A DNA stretch of 64,000 nucleotides, from positions 34,311,575 through 34,375,574 of the forward strand of contig JAQNBH010000002.1 of assembly GCA_028752905.1 (NCBI GenBank), read 5' to 3'. Source of the stretch: Cladorhizidae sp. MBARI D1340-BT2. Lineage: Eukaryota; Porifera; Demospongiae; Poecilosclerida; Cladorhizidae. The notes under the pieces are model-generated. The model did no database searches. It worked only from the letters and a program-made list of their open reading frames with translations, and was not told the DNA's origin. Positions within the stretch are counted from its first letter, which is position 1; each line of letters starts with the position of its first letter. The position numbers were made by a program, and so were the translations under genes. This document shows positions 1 through 62,300 of the stretch, in pieces.

Positions 1-1520
1 AATTTGCTCCACACTGCATTGCGATTAGGTAAAGGGTCTGGAAACATTTTTATATTTAATAAGAATAATAGGTGAAAGAAAAAGAATAATAGGTGAAAGA
101 AAAAGAAAAAGAATAATAGGTAGTGAAATAGGTAGTGAATAATAATGAGAATATAAGAAAAGAATAATAGGTAAAAATTGGTCAAGGCCATAGCATAAGT
201 GAAAGTTGACCATTTCTTAACAATTCTCAGATGATCGGATATGGTGTCCATTTCAGTTGCAGAGCATCCACTCACTGAAGTAACAGATAGCTGCTGTTGA
301 CTATATAATACTGGACAGCTTAGCAGTAGCTGTGGTCTTTCTCAGATAAACATCATATTCTTAGCAGGTCTCGACCACTACTAACTCCCAAAACACTTGC
401 AAAATCCTTTAATTCTTCACTCGGGTGGTAGAGAAGCAAACCCAATTCCCACCCCTTCATTAAAATGGTGAAATTTGTCTTTCTGTCATCTATCTCTTTT
501 TTGTAACATCCCAAATTAACTTGATTTGAGTACAAGTGATTTAGTAACACAAAACTTCAAATTTCTTAATGATAACTGGGCAGCGAGATACCGTGTCTGG
601 TGTGTGTGATCTGCAACTTTGTGTAATTTTGCACTTGTATTGCACTTGTATTGAAAATTGTTATCATATTCATTCAAACTAAAAAAACTTTTTTTTTCCT
701 CCAAGACCTTTCCGATGATCTACTTTATGGAGGCTAGTAAGTCTTTACAGTGAAGATACATACACTACATGAGCATTCACAATAATATTTATTTACCACA
801 ATCTTTGGCTTCTACTCATACATTGCCACATACTTTCGCTCGAAACAATCGCAAAACATAAAACTGGTAAGGGTCGTCAACATCGCACTCTTGCCTATAT
901 ACGTGTACAATTTGAGAAGCTCGCCTTGTTAGGGGGGGGGGAAAGTTTAGCATAATAAAAGTATGTCATACCATCCCAATCAGTAAGGATGTCATCATGG
1001 ATGTGCCAAGTCTCTGAAGGAGGCTGTAGCAGATACCATATAAGGGGCTAACTCTAAAGACGTCATCATGGATAGTACCGTTCACGAAGGCAGTAGCGAT
1101 CGTCAGCCATCTTTAATTTCACCTTACCTCATTTACTTGCCTTTTTTTCTTCCTTTTTTTATATGTACTGCACCTGCCAACGTTGGCAGATTAAATCCCT
1201 GCCAATTTTCCCTGGACAATGAGTCCTTTCCCTGGACACCCCCCTCCCACAAACAGTGTACTGTATAATAATTATAGCTACTGAGCAAAAGATTTACATA
1301 AAATTTGAAACCAACAATGCTAGCTAGCTACTATATACTATATACTTATAATACTAGCTAATGAAAAATGCAAGGTTAGTCACTGCCAGACTCAAATTTT
1401 TCTGACTGAGACTGCGTAGTAGTTTTTCTTAAACTTCTGCAAGTTGCAGTCTTTACTGATCCGAAGGAAATCAGAAAGAAGATGGCTACTGTCAAAACAA
1501 GGTTTGCTGTTGTTGATTTT
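1..1520. other. Flanking sequence, no gene recognised
   Basis: This stretch lies downstream of the Reeler/DOMON gene. It holds AT-rich sequence and a purine-rich degenerate repeat near 60-175 (AGAATAATAGGTGAAAGAAA-like). The short open frames on either strand have no recognisable motif. A run of nine G lies near 931. I see nothing else supportable. Confidence 0.5.
60..175. repeat. Purine-rich degenerate tandem repeat
   Basis: Copies of AATAATAGGTGAAAGAAA and shortened variants (AATAGGTAGTGAATAATA) follow one another. The units are irregular, so this is a decayed simple repeat. Confidence 0.6.
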
Positions 1521-1523
1521 GTA

Positions 1524-3395
1524 TTAAATCACAAACTGTTGAAGGGTCCAAGGACACTCTTTGGTCAGTTGCAATTTTTCTAACCATGCTGGAAAGCCTT
1601 TCCGATCAGCATTGGAATGTGGAAGTATATTTTTAGCAAGCTGTGAAAGCACACCAAATCTATGACTTTCGTGGTCAGATACACACTTCACTTCAGACAT
1701 AGCAGCCCAAAAATAATCAGTGGCCTTGCTGTTTTCTTTAGTAGGACTAAATGTTGGAAGTTGACTCTCAGAGCATGCTCGAAAATCTTGAAATTCAATA
1801 GTGAGTGTATCCATCTCATCTGTAGAAAATGATGTAAACTTATTTGCGAGATTGATAATACCTATTTTTGTGTGATTGCGTCGGTCAAGAAATGCTAGTT
1901 CTTTGATGACTTTATCTTCAAAAGGAAACTTATCAAGCATTTTTTTGACACTTGTTTCATAAAAAGCACGAACACATGAGAAAAATTTAATGTTCCAGCA
2001 ACTTCATCGTCAAGTTCATACAAAAGAAGCTACAAGATGTATACCAATGCCAAGTTCATCATTTTCAACTTGATTTTGTTGCTCAAAATATTTATCTTAG
2101 TGATATCATGATCACCAGCACTATTGTTTATAACTTCAGGTTTGACAAAGTTACTCATATATATATCCTTGAAGCATGACACGTATGTCTGATTGAAGTG
2201 AGCCAATATGACTTGCACTTGTTTGCAAGGCAACAGTAAACTTGTTGAGGCTTTAAAGCGAATGATACCAAGTGGAAAAAAAGCTTTGCCAACGGGTCCT
2301 TTAACAGTTTGTTAATTCGATGAACACGCTCATTGGGTGCTGTACTTTCGGCTTCAAGATCAAAATAAGCATAAAGTGCAGGCCATTTGTCAATAAGCCG
2401 CTTAATGCAGCACTCCAAACTTAGCCAGCATGTAGTATAATGCTTCAAATTTTTTAGTGCTTTGATATATGCAAAGTCGGCTTCTATTTCCAAGTATTCA
2501 GCCCATCTTTTTGCAGAGTATTTGAAGTGATAACAAATGTCTATGAGAAAGCTACTGGAAGTTATTTTAAGCCTGCAATAGCACATAGAGCAGCAAGATG
2601 GCAAGTGCAACCAAGACTGAATAGTTTTGGTTGTTTTTCCTTAATTCTGCTCAGGACAGAATTATATCCCCCAACCATTACAGAAGCTGTATCTGATGTA
2701 TAGCCAATCACATTAGACCATGGGATTTTATGACATTCAAATTCCTTTGATAAAGCATTAAACATCGCTTGTGCAGTAGCCACATTACAAACTGGCATAG
2801 AATTGTGAGATAGCAGAGTGTGCACTTTCATCCCAAAATCTTACCACTATGCGAAATATTTCCGTACATCTTGATCCATTACCCCCATCGCAAAGGATAG
2901 TGAAAGGAGATGATACACAGGCTTCGATTACATTTTCATTGAGTGCAGGAGCAAGAGCATTTTTAATGGTGGCTTGTGTCTTTGTTGCTCCACAAGCAAA
3001 CCCTTCAGCTATTTTACTATTTTTTACACAGTTTTGTGAAGTGGTCTCCAGCAGAAAATGATAAGTTATGCTCTGCTATAAAAATTGTGAAATACAATTC
3101 AGCTGTAGTAACCTGCTCATTAAGTGACTGCTTCTTTTGAGATAGCAAGGATGTAATTGTAGCTTGATTTGTGAAAGCTTTGGCACCATCTTTATGGCAT
3201 TTACTCTCCATAATGTCTCTTCACTTCACATAATCCTCCCCAACCCACCGAGAGATCGATTGCACAGATGTTGCAGTGGGCATAACTTGGTCCCTTTCTA
3301 CGTGATGACATGTTGCAGCATGTCCATTCATCTTTCCACTTGCAGATTCTTTTTGGTTTCTTCTGAGGTGGTGTAGCCTCAGCAGCAACTAGCAA
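1524..3395 (-). pseudogene. Decayed hAT-family transposase with BED zinc finger
   Basis: Read on the minus strand, the pieces follow hAT transposase order but in several frames. A BED-type finger at 3395-3200 has a C-x2-C pair (HCNIC) and the KRH of the distal ligands. Next comes a linker at 3211-3017 (GAKAFTNQATITSLLSQKK), then a catalytic-core piece at 2831-2562 (NVIGYTSDTASVMVG, with an Asp of the RNase H fold, and CTCHLAALCA). A helical insert follows at 2610-2155. The C-terminal block at 1940-1524 includes LPHSNADRKG, a worn form of the hAT dimerisation motif. Stops and frameshifts separate every block, so no full-length protein is possible. The family is known as cut-and-paste transposases with 8-bp target duplications; I could not define this copy's ends. 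It lies beyond the 3' end of the host gene, in the same orientation. Confidence 0.8.
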
Positions 3396-3459
3396 CTAAA
3401 ACAGCTGGGGATCCAGCTGCTTTGACCACAATGTTTTCATCGTGGTCAGTGGTATGTAT

Positions 3460-3688
3460 GCTCATTTTTACCACACAAAGGAAACGTGTATAATTATTCG
3501 ACCTTGATCATTAATGGGGCTCATTTTTACCACACAAAGGAAATGTGTATAATTATTGGACCTTGATCATTAATGGGGCTCATTTTTACCACACAAAGAA
3601 ATGTGTATAATTATTGGACCTTGATCATTAATGGGGCTCATTTTTACCACACAAAGAAATGTGTATATTGGACCTTGATCATTGATGG
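3460..3688. repeat. Tandem repeat, about 58-bp unit, 4 copies
   Basis: Four near-identical copies start with CTCATTTTTACCACACAAAG and contain ATTGGACCTTGATCATTAAT. The last copy has lost about 10 bp. The sequence after it, to about 4030, is unassigned. Confidence 0.9.
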
Positions 3689-4032
3689 GTGAGAATCCCT
3701 GGACAAATGTAGCAAATCCCTGGACCCCTGGATAGAATCTTGAAAGGGCTAAATCCCTGGACGGTTGAGAGGTCTGGTACTGCACAGGGGTGCGATGGTT
3801 CCAAGGGACTCAGCATTTTGAAGATTAATAATTATTGCACTCGCTCGCTATTGGGCAAGAACGGCACATATAGGGGAGCTCCAGGAGAGCCACGAAAATG
3901 AACAAGAAATGCATATACATTACAGTGAGCATTCAAGTAGAGAGCGAGAAATTCTTGAACGCATAGACATGACACTGGCTAAAATTAAAACATAATTGAT
4001 ATATTTCGTGAACACTCATCACTCACATTAAT

Positions 4033-4140
4033 AATAGTGTACATAGATAACCAGTGTACATGATAACAAACCAGGGTGTGCTTGCAAATAGTGTACATAG
4101 ATAACCAGTGTACATGATAACAAACCAGGGTGTGCTTGCA
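4033..4140. repeat. 54-bp direct duplication
   Basis: Two consecutive copies of a 54-bp unit begin with AATAGTGTACATAGATAACC. It is about 75 bp downstream of the stop codon of the Reeler/DOMON gene. Confidence 0.9.
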
Positions 4141-4178
4141 TATATACACAATAAAAAGAATCTCAGCTACGTTCTAGG

Positions 4179-4184
4179 TTTATT
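4179..4184 (-). terminator. Candidate polyadenylation signal of the Reeler/DOMON gene
   Basis: AATAAA on the minus strand lies 28 bases past the TAA stop. A T-rich stretch follows it (GATTCTTTTTATTGTG on the minus strand). Position and sequence fit a metazoan poly(A) signal, and cleavage would fall near 4150-4165. This is inference from sequence only. Confidence 0.6.
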
Positions 4185-4212
4185 CTTTACCACCAACAAG
4201 GTTGATGAAGAA

Positions 4213-53965
<49,753 letters not shown>

Positions 53966-54100
53966 CAGTGCTTGAATCTAGCTAACTAAAATTTGCTAGT
54001 CAAGAATCTAGGATATATTACGCAATAAAAATATTTCGCGAGCTGAGCGGTAACGAATCTTCGCGGTTGCCCAGCAAAGATTCAACGAAAAATGACCCCG
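53966..54100 (-). promoter_or_regulatory. Probable 5' flank of the Reeler/DOMON gene
   Basis: Position only: this is immediately upstream of the start codon. No convincing TATA box or initiator is seen. If an untranslated first exon exists further upstream, the promoter lies elsewhere. Confidence 0.25.
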
Positions 54101-54300
54101 CCCTGAATTCTGAATGGACAGTGCAACTCCGAATTGTTAGGGGCAGTCTTTTTTTAATTAGCAGTTATATAATACTATGCTGCATTCAAAGGGTTTCTCG
54201 CTACGTGGTCTTGGGTGACGGTTCAGACTCCAACTTCTTGCAGCTTCTAAATTATGACAAGATGACGACAAATGACTGTTGCACCCACGAAATTCTATTT
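54100..54300 (+). pseudogene. Fragment of a ZMYM1-like hAT transposase
   Basis: YIILCCIQRVSRYVVLGDGS, then DSNFLQLLNY at 54160-54260. It corresponds in inverted orientation to 61830-61930 and fits the 'lgdGSDsnflqLL' region of DUF4371-type transposases. Confidence 0.6.
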
Positions 54301-54369
54301 TTTTTTTATAAGCTCAGTAGAAAAAGGCTTTACATATATGATAATATCATAATGTAGATAGATAGGGTA

Positions 54370-55434
54370 AGGTTGAAGTTGGGTGATGAATTGTTTAATA
54401 AAGGAAGAGAGTGAGGAAGAGGATCTAATGGAGGTTGGGAGTCAGAGGGAACAAAGGAAGACGGCATGGCTGCAATGTGGAGGAGAATGGGAGGAGAATG
54501 GGATTATGATGTTCGATGGGTGGTATTGGCGAGAAGACATGAGTGGAGTAGATGGAGTCTGCAGGAAAGTGTATGTGATTGTATATTAGAAGGAGCTAGG
54601 CCCAAGCATGTCTATTTGAGAGTGTAGAAAGTTTAAGGGTGAAGAGGAGGGATGCATATATAGTCAGAAGTCAACTTAGTGCAAAGTGCTGAACACATTC
54701 TAAGGACTTGGAATTACAAGAAGAGGGAGGAGGTGACCACACACAACAATAACTTAGATGAAGGAGAACTAATGTAGTGTAAAGTTTAATTAGTGTATGA
54801 GAGGATAAGTGATGGTAAAGGATTGTTTTCCTTGATTTAGTGCATACTTGCTAATGTGCAGGTTCCAGGAGAAACTAGAGGTGAAAATAACTCATAAGTA
54901 AGTAAATGAAGTGATGGGATAGGACTAATACAGTGGAGGACGAGGATGTGAGGGGTTTACGAGAGATTATCATGTACTTGCTCTTATTAGGGTTAATTAT
55001 TAGGAGACAGGAAGATAGCCATGATGATATAATGTCAATGTCTGATTGCACTGAACCTAAGGAAGAGGTGGAAGAGAAGGGATGGGAGAGGAGGATGTCG
55101 TCTGCATAGAAAGCAAGTGTAGAAGATGTCGAGAGTGGGAGCTTTGCAATGTCGTTAATGTAAAGAACAAAGAGAAGAGGACCGAGAAAATAGATCCTTG
55201 AGGTACCCCAGAGGATGCATGACTTGAAGAAGAGAGAGCACCAGAGATAGCGACACTCTGTGACCAGGCCGTAAGATAGGAAGTGAGGAGGTGAGAAGGA
55301 ATGTTAAGTGAGGAGAGAGTGTTTAAGAGTGGTCTATGTGCCACAGAGTCAAAAGCTTTCTTGTCGTCTAGAAAGACTGCACAGACAGACTTGTGGACAT
55401 CCACTGTATTTTGGTAGGAAATATGTATCCCCAT
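54370..55434 (-). pseudogene. Non-LTR retrotransposon (LINE) remnant
   Basis: The minus frame 55434-55057 has VCAVFLDDKKAFDSVAHRPL (RT block A with catalytic Asp) and ASSGVPQGSI (block B). It then loses the expected L-F-x-x-Y-x-N-D motif to a frameshift. The remainder to 54370 is too worn to read reliably. Truncated at both ends. Confidence 0.75.
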
Positions 55435-55689
55435 TATGCTACATAGTGCTCTTGTTCCACCTCTAGCCCCAGATACTCCTTATGAATAAATGCAATGATG
55501 TTCCAGCATGATACAATGGCAGCTTGAATAAAGAGAATGAAATAGCTGGTGTGACAACTAATCACAGATTCAACAGAATGAAATATGATAGAGAGAACAA
55601 GGTGTAGCAGCAGTGGTGTAGGAACCACGTGGGTTCTGGGAGTTGGAGCCCCAGAAAAATTCCACTGCAAACTAATACAACTGCTAGAA

Positions 55690-57000
55690 ATTCAGTAGTA
55701 TAAAGTAGTCAACATGATACCCACTCACTCTATAGAGCTGCACATATGTAGCTACCTGGTCACTTTGCACATGTAATATGGGGCGCCAAGGCAAGCTGAT
55801 AGCCTCGACATCTGTACTGCAACATCTTAATTCTATGCATGTGCTTTCTGCATTGGATGGTTTAATGTACGAAGTAAAACAAAAAAGGTGAAAATTGGAG
55901 CAAGAAATTATCAAGAAGGAGCAAAGCCTTGTTGTGCCATTTAGCCAGAAGGTTTCAGGTCCTTGTTCTGGAATTCCAGCTTCCAAGCCAAATTCACTTT
56001 CAGAGTTATCCACTCCTCTTTTGCTGGAAAGTCATTCACCGACCTGATCCTCGTAAAGGCTGGCACACTGAAGGCAAGAGGTATCCAGGTCAGGGAAGTA
56101 TTCCTCCATCTTTCCGAGCAATTGCTTTCAAGGCATCTGGGAGTATCTTGGATGAAAGTGTTGGTGAATGCTGTAGTGGCAAACAGTGATATCAGCATTT
56201 CCCCCTTGAACAAAGCTTCTGAACCCACGATTTCCACCCACCATAGCAGGTGCACCATCAATAGACACCTGTAGAACACTATTACAAGCCAGTCCATTTT
56301 TCTTGTTGAGGAAGTCACTGACTATGGCAACACTTCCTCTCCTTTTGTCATCATAACAAGACCTCACATAGGAAAAAACTCTTCCTTCACATCCGAGCAG
56401 TGAATATAACGAAGAAGCCCAGTAAAGTAGCACAGCTGCTGACATCTGTGGACGCGTCAAATTGCAGAGAAAAATTGTCGTATGGACTTGTCTTGACTTC
56501 ACTACTTGTGCCAGTATATCCAGAGCCATCTCGTCAATCCTGCGTGAATTGTGTTGTTTGAAACCGATATAGAACTGAGCTTCTTAGCCTGCTCTCCACC
56601 ACATACTTTGGCAACCATCACTCGTGCACATGGCATGATCTGATTTTCGGCAATCGCATGCCCCTTCTGCTGTGCAACTTTGTAGGCCATCTCATAGGAA
56701 GCATCAAGAGTGGCAAGAAGATTTTTTTGCTGCAGGTATAGTGCTTCTGAATTGAATACCCTCCAACTGCTTCCTCCTGTATTTGAAGTAGGCTAAGTCT
56801 TTGTTATGGAAGTCAGGATGACATTTTAGTGATGGTTTGCAAGTTTTGATGGCCTCAGGCTTTCATTGATCAGAACCTTGCTGCAGATAACACACTGTGG
56901 TTGGTGTTTGCCCTTTGAGGGCAAATTGACAAATCCATGAGTGTATCTGTGGAAATAATAATAAATCCTTTGAGAAGCTTGCTCTCACACTCACAATCTG
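55690..57000 (-). pseudogene. hAT transposase (ZBED5/FAM200-like), decayed
   Basis: Minus order: a BED-finger tail (HGFVNLPSKGKHQPQCVICS) at 56945-56885, MAYKVAQQKGHAIAENQIMP at about 56690-56630 and LQVSIDGAPAMVGGNRGF at about 56270-56215. Then VNDFPAKEEWITLKVNLAWK at about 56040-55985. All are familiar blocks of ZBED5-type hAT enzymes. Frames change several times. Its 5' end continues into the left arm of the large inverted repeat. Confidence 0.8.
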
Positions 57001-57490
57001 CCATCAACATAGAACGCACTCAAGCAATTGGGACAATATAATTTTAAACCAGAAAAACAAACATTAACTGGCTACACAAAAACTAAGTGATCGAATAAAG
57101 CGTTAGGTAAAGATAAGTAAATACATCTAGCTTATACATACAGAATGATATCACCCATTCATCTATCACCATTAAACGGTTAAGCAGGTTTCTTAAAAAC
57201 CTAGTTTTAAATTGCAATATACTCACTAAATAATAGCAGTCTCATTGCACTGATCTAACGTTTAGTAAGTCACATACAAAAAAATTCCATCAGTCAGCAT
57301 TGTACATTACCCCAAAAAGATTAGCTTATTCTCCCCAGGGGGTATACCCCAAGGATGCAAACCAATACTCTATGGCAACAGGTGGAAGGGTGGAAGGGAG
57401 GGAGGATTGGTTCAAAAGGGTTTTTCAAATGGAAAAATGCCATGTGAATAGGATTGAGTGTGCTATAAACATTACCACAAATGGCACATA
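56940..57490. repeat. Left arm of a large inverted repeat (hAT 5' region)
   Basis: Shares with 60745-61330, inverted: AAGCTTGCTCTCACACTCAC, GGTAAAGATAAGTAAATACA, AATGATATCACC(C/T)ATTCAT and CTCTATGGCAACAGGTGGAA. The arms are diverged by small indels. They represent two copies of the same hAT family in opposite orientation. Confidence 0.82.
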
Positions 57491-57494
57491 TTCT

Positions 57495-58790
57495 GTGCTT
57501 TGCATTGAAAGGTGCATATCTGTCTCCTTGCCATGCCAAAATCTCAGCTAAGACATCTTCCTGGTTAGTAATTGGTTCCCTATGCTCTCATTGTGGTGTT
57601 GAGGATTAGCCAACTCTGGCACTAGTGCCGTTAAGTAAAATGGGTGCAACTTCTTCTGGTTAATAACTTGCCATGTTTTGTCGTGGAGAATTCTCTCGAC
57701 ATGAAAATCTCTGTTAGTCTTCAATACAAAATCACACCAGTAAGATTAGCCAGATAATGCTCTAAATTTCCCCTATAATGCTATTCTCAAATTCTACAAG
57801 TCCTAATAATATTACCCATAATGCTCCTATATATATTGCTTTAAATTAAGACGTTTGAAAATTGTATTGTATATAACATCACTGAGGTTTCAAAGTTATT
57901 ATTGAATCACAGTTCATTTATGTTTCAAAGTTATTTTTTTGGCATTGTATATAGCATCACTGATGTTTCAATGTAGTCCCAAAAGCAAGTGTTTGAGTTG
58001 AATTGAAACTAGCTTAAAAGTTACACGTTCTGCGATGAGGACTGAATGAGCAATGCAGACTTACAAGCACTGGCCTAACTGGGGACTTCTTTCATATTTC
58101 TTCCCCGATCTTGCTTGTCATTACTGCTGACACTCCATTAATATTATATGGAGCTCTCTCTTTAGCCCCTGATAATATCACTGGAGTCAAGAAATGGAGT
58201 TACATGAAGCTTATCGATATCACTGGTTGGCAGGTTGGAGTTCACTGATTTTGGCTGGATCGAAGTAATGAGCACATTTCAAGGCAGAAACTGATATTTT
58301 AAGATAGCCCTAAACACGTTTCTTCAAAATAATGGTAAGCAGGTATCACGTATACTTTAGCATATGTAATTTATAAACAAGCCTGTTAGCTGATTGTCCT
58401 GCAACAGCATCTAGTAGACATTGCATGAATTGTGCAAAGCTCACTGAAAATAAGGAATCCATCTTCTAGTGGACAGGTGGCCTTTCATTTGTTGTTTGTA
58501 TATATGTACTTATATAGTGATGGCCTATCTCAAGGCTCAACAAAACAATTAAATGATTTAATGTTGCTATTGCTGAGCCTGTTAAGGCCATCACATTTAA
58601 ATTAAAACAAGAAATCACAGACGAAACTTCACTCCTCAGAAAATTTCTTATTCTGAACAAAACTGTATTGGATTGACTTGTCAACCAAGAAAGTGGCTCT
58701 GTGTCAGCCTCGCGAGCAAACTGCTAGTTTTATGCGAGTTCTAACGTAGCTAGTAGCGTAGGTGCGCCGTTTTTGGCAATGCAGATCATT
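57495..58790. other. Unassigned sequence inside the large inverted repeat
   Basis: No gene or clear repeat was recognised. Confidence 0.35.
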
Positions 58791-58796
58791 AATTAA

Positions 58797-59353
58797 AAGG
58801 CGGGGCGCTATGGTAGACTGGTTAAAAACGTTGTTGACTTTTGACTGCCCATAACTTAGATAATTTTATGCTCAAATTGTTGCTTGTTCTATGTGCTTTC
58901 CAATGATATATAAAATATCTCTAGAGGCATGTTTTGTCAGAAGATGCATGCAGAAACATCCAAGGCAGGACCCTCCGTTTGGCAGTCCACCACAACTCAT
59001 TTTTAAAGTTTGTAGCTTGTCAAATTGTTGCTTGTTCTATGTGCTTTTATTTTTAGCGCGTAACCAAATACGGCACGTTGCCATTCAGCACCCACTTTAG
59101 TTATTGCAATATGGTTTCACTCCAATCACAGCTGTTAGCAATTTACATTTAAAAATGAGTTGTGTGGGGGCTGCCAAACGGAGGAGAGTCCTGCCTTGGA
59201 TGTTTCTGCATGCATCTTCTGATAAAACATGCCTCTAGAGATATTTTATGTATCATTGGAAAGCACATAGAACAAGCAACAATTTGAGCATAAAATTATG
59301 GGCAGTCAAAAGTCAACAACGTTTTTAGCCTGTCTTCCATAGAGCCCGACCTT
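58797..59353. mobile_element. Foldback MITE with about 210-bp arms
   Basis: The left arm (58797-59006) and right arm (about 59145-59353) are inverted copies. Shared text includes AAAAACGTTGTTGACTTTTG, TTGTTGCTTGTTCTATGTGC and GCATGCAGAAACATCCAAGG. The centre has no coding sequence. Its inner text (AGCACATAGAACAAGCAACA) resembles 12975-13000 of the candidate outer element. Confidence 0.85.
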
Positions 59354-59534
59354 GGGATTTATCCTTGACCCCAGCCTAACCTGTCCTTACCCCCCTATAA
59401 TTTTTTGGTGATTCCTGATAACAGACAGACCAGCCAACCAACCTGGATGAAAACGTAGCTAGCCTCTTTGGTGGAGGTAACAATAATTCAAGCTCAATGA
59501 ACTCTCAGTTGACATAATAACATTACAATAACCT

Positions 59535-59695
59535 CAATAATCAATGAAATAATTATTGTAATCTCTCGATGTTTCGACTAGATGCTATAGCTTTTATCAG
59601 CCTTCACTAGGAATTATTCCTGATGTAGGCTAGAGCTTCTAGTCAAAAACATTGAGAAAGTACAATTTCAAGTTGATATTGAGAAGTTTATTGTA
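59535..59695. mobile_element. Solo Penelope-like terminal sequence
   Basis: ATTATTCCTGATGTAGGCTA, GAAAGTACAATTTCAAGTTG, preceded by an inverted partner (TCTCGATGTTTCGACTAGAT). It resembles the end of the element at 32870-32985. Confidence 0.6.
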
Positions 59696-59699
59696 ATTC

Positions 59700-60740
59700 A
59701 ACCTCGTCTGTGGTAAGGCTGAGACTTGGGGACAGAGAATAACTTGATCTCTTGGTACCAGTGGCGGCCTTGGATTTGGTCTTATAGGTCATTTCAACAT
59801 CACTACATTCTTTTCTTAGATTACTACAGTGAGCATAGCCAGGAGAAGTGGGTCGCACTCTGCAGAAGCTTGGAGGAAACAAAGGTCCGGGTTAAGAAGT
59901 CAGTGCAGCAGCTGTAAGAGACAGGCTTCTAGGTTATTGAAAGGTCTTCATATTTGGGATTTTCATGGGGTAGAATCCAGTCTGAAAATGGGTACGATGA
60001 AGGACAGTAGAGCACAGTTTTACATGCGACATAATCTCACCTCAAATGAGGAACACCAAGGAAGCTTCTAGAAGACCACTCTCAGCTTCATGGTTAATGC
60101 ATCTTGGGGCTGTAGGCAGCGACAAGGACTGTACAAAAACTTACAAATGAACCAGAAGTTGTGATTGCCAATGCCTGGCATTGTGTGCGGTCATCAGGAA
60201 GTTTTACTGGTTGACAATTACCATCTGAAGCAAAGACCTTGGAATAGCTCACAATAACTTCAGAGGATGTTTCAAACATAATTTGGTTCTCTTGATGTTC
60301 TCTATCATTGCATATCTCTCCTACATATATATACAGTCAGTTACCTTCCTCATTTGTAGCATGTTCTTTTTTTGTACTCAGATGTCTGAGAGAGCAGCAC
60401 TTTAAGAGTAGTAGTAGTACATGAGTTGCCAAGATTGTATACTTTCCACACAATCACGACAAATTGTGCATCCACCTCCTCCATAGCCATTATGAGCAAT
60501 TGAGAAGCTGTATGTCATAATGAAACTCCAGCATAATATGCTGATAGCTACAAACTAATCATCACACCAAAACTACTGCAAGCCATTTCTCTTTCCTTGA
60601 ACTTGCCAGTTCTTGTGATTTTTTTCACTATGGTATCCATATACATAACTCTATTGTACTAGAAGACACTGGTGTGTATATAGGCTTAGCCAGATTTTGC
60701 TAGTATTACAAGAAGTTTAGGGCACTCGAGCATTTGAGAA
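59700..60740. other. Unassigned sequence
   Basis: Short frames on both strands show no known motif. No repeat is clear. Confidence 0.35.
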
Positions 60741-60744
60741 GGCA

Positions 60745-61420
60745 ATGTTCAATGAGCTAGCACACTCAATCCTATATACCTGGCATTTTTCCATTGAAAA
60801 ACCCTTCGAACCCAATTCCCCCTCCCTTCCACCTGTTGCCATAGAGCATTGGTTCCCAACGTGGGGATAAATTACCACCTGGGGGTAATACGTGAATGTT
60901 TTGGGGGTAATGGAGCAGTGCTGACTGACGGATTTTCCTATTTGTGTTTTGTACCTGACTTACAAAATGTTATATCTGTGTAATGACTGATGTAATGATT
61001 AAGTGAGTATTGTAATTTAGATCTAGATTAGATAACTGCTTAACCTTTACTGTGATAAATGAATAGGTGATATCATTCTTAGCTAGGTGTATTTACTTAT
61101 CTTTACCTTATTTAGATCCTTGCATTTTTGTGTATAAATAATGTGATCTGCTTACTGAATTCAGACAAGAACTTTTCTACACTTCAAGTTATCATAGTCA
61201 GTGTTTTTCTGGTTTAAAATTTAAACAAATTATATTGGCACAATCGCTTGAATGTGTTCTATGTCGATAGCAGATTGTAAGTGTGAGAGCAAGCTTCTCA
61301 AAGGATTTATTATTTTTCCATAGATAAAAAGTTGTTATGGCTAGCAAGAAGCGAACTTACTAGTCCAGTTGCTCATGGATTTGTCTCAAAGGGCAAAGAC
61401 CAACCACAGTGTGTTTACTG
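60745..61420 (+). pseudogene. Right arm of the inverted repeat: 5' part of a second ZBED-like hAT
   Basis: It contains the hAT-style end TTGGTTCCCAACGTGGGG at 60851 and, at about 61365-61415, a BED-finger start (VAHGFVSKGKDQPQC) equivalent to that of the copy at 56945. The reading then stops because the text jumps back to a duplicate of 61150-61330. Confidence 0.7.
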
Positions 61421-61580
61421 AATTCAGACAAGAACTTTTCTACACTTCGAGCTATAGTCAGTTAGTGTTTGTTTTTCTGGTTTAAAAGTTATAATGGCCC
61501 AATCACATGAGTTTATTCTACGTTTATAGCAGATTGTGAGTGTGAGAGCAAGCTTCTCAAAGGATTTATTATTTTCCATA
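61153..61580. repeat. Direct duplication, about 160-bp units
   Basis: TTCAGACAAGAACTTTTCTA to AAGGATTTATTATT occurs at 61163-61318 and again, slightly changed, at 61422-61575. Confidence 0.85.
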
Positions 61581-61589
61581 GAGATGCAA

Positions 61590-62300
61590 TAGTCTTTTTC
61601 ATGAGCCTCTAGTTCACTATCCACCCGTCGGAAACAGATAACAATTTGCTCCTCATTAGAGGTATCCGTAGTTTCCTCTACCATAATTGTCCAGAACTGT
61701 GCTGGTCGGATTGAAGCAATCTCCTGTCAAAAATACCCCCAGAGCCCTCTCTTTCACCATTTGATTCTGAAAGTCAGGCGACATGTATCCGTCTGTCTTC
61801 TTCTCCATCCAGGCTCTGATTCATTTGTCATCATCTTGTCATAATTTAGAAGTTGCAAGAAGTTGGAGTCTGAACCCCGTCACCAAGACCTCGTAGCAGG
61901 AGACCTTTTGAATGCAGCATAGTATTTTATTACGGATGTTGGTGATAAATCTACTGGTGTTGTTACCATCATAGAAACCACATGTTATGTAATGATTATG
62001 ATTAACATCTGATATAAATGACGTTGATTGTATAGTTAGTTGCCTTGTCGTGAAAAGAATTTCTGTGAGAGAGAACTTCCAAGGAACACTGTCGATTATC
62101 AAGTTTTTCCTGTCTGTACTGTTGTGAAAGTGATTCTCCAACATCAAGCATCGTAGAAGGAAGTGTGACTATCTTCAAGACAGCTTCCTCATGGCATCTG
62201 CTTAATTTGTGTTTGCTGAATTTTACAGTAGCATCCTTCCAGTTGGAAAAGCGAAAGCAGAATCAGAATTACCAGACCACCGGAGCTTCTTTTGTGAATT
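61590..62300 (-). pseudogene. ZMYM1-like (DUF4371) hAT transposase fragment
   Basis: Minus strand: ILCCIQKVSCYEVLVTGF at about 61930-61880, RAWMEKKTDGYMSPDFQNQM at about 61830-61760, and MVEETTDTSNEEQIVICFRR at about 61684-61625. The last holds the catalytic Asp region 'vDettDvsn.EQvvicfR'. Frameshifts lie between blocks. Related to 54100-54300. Confidence 0.75.
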
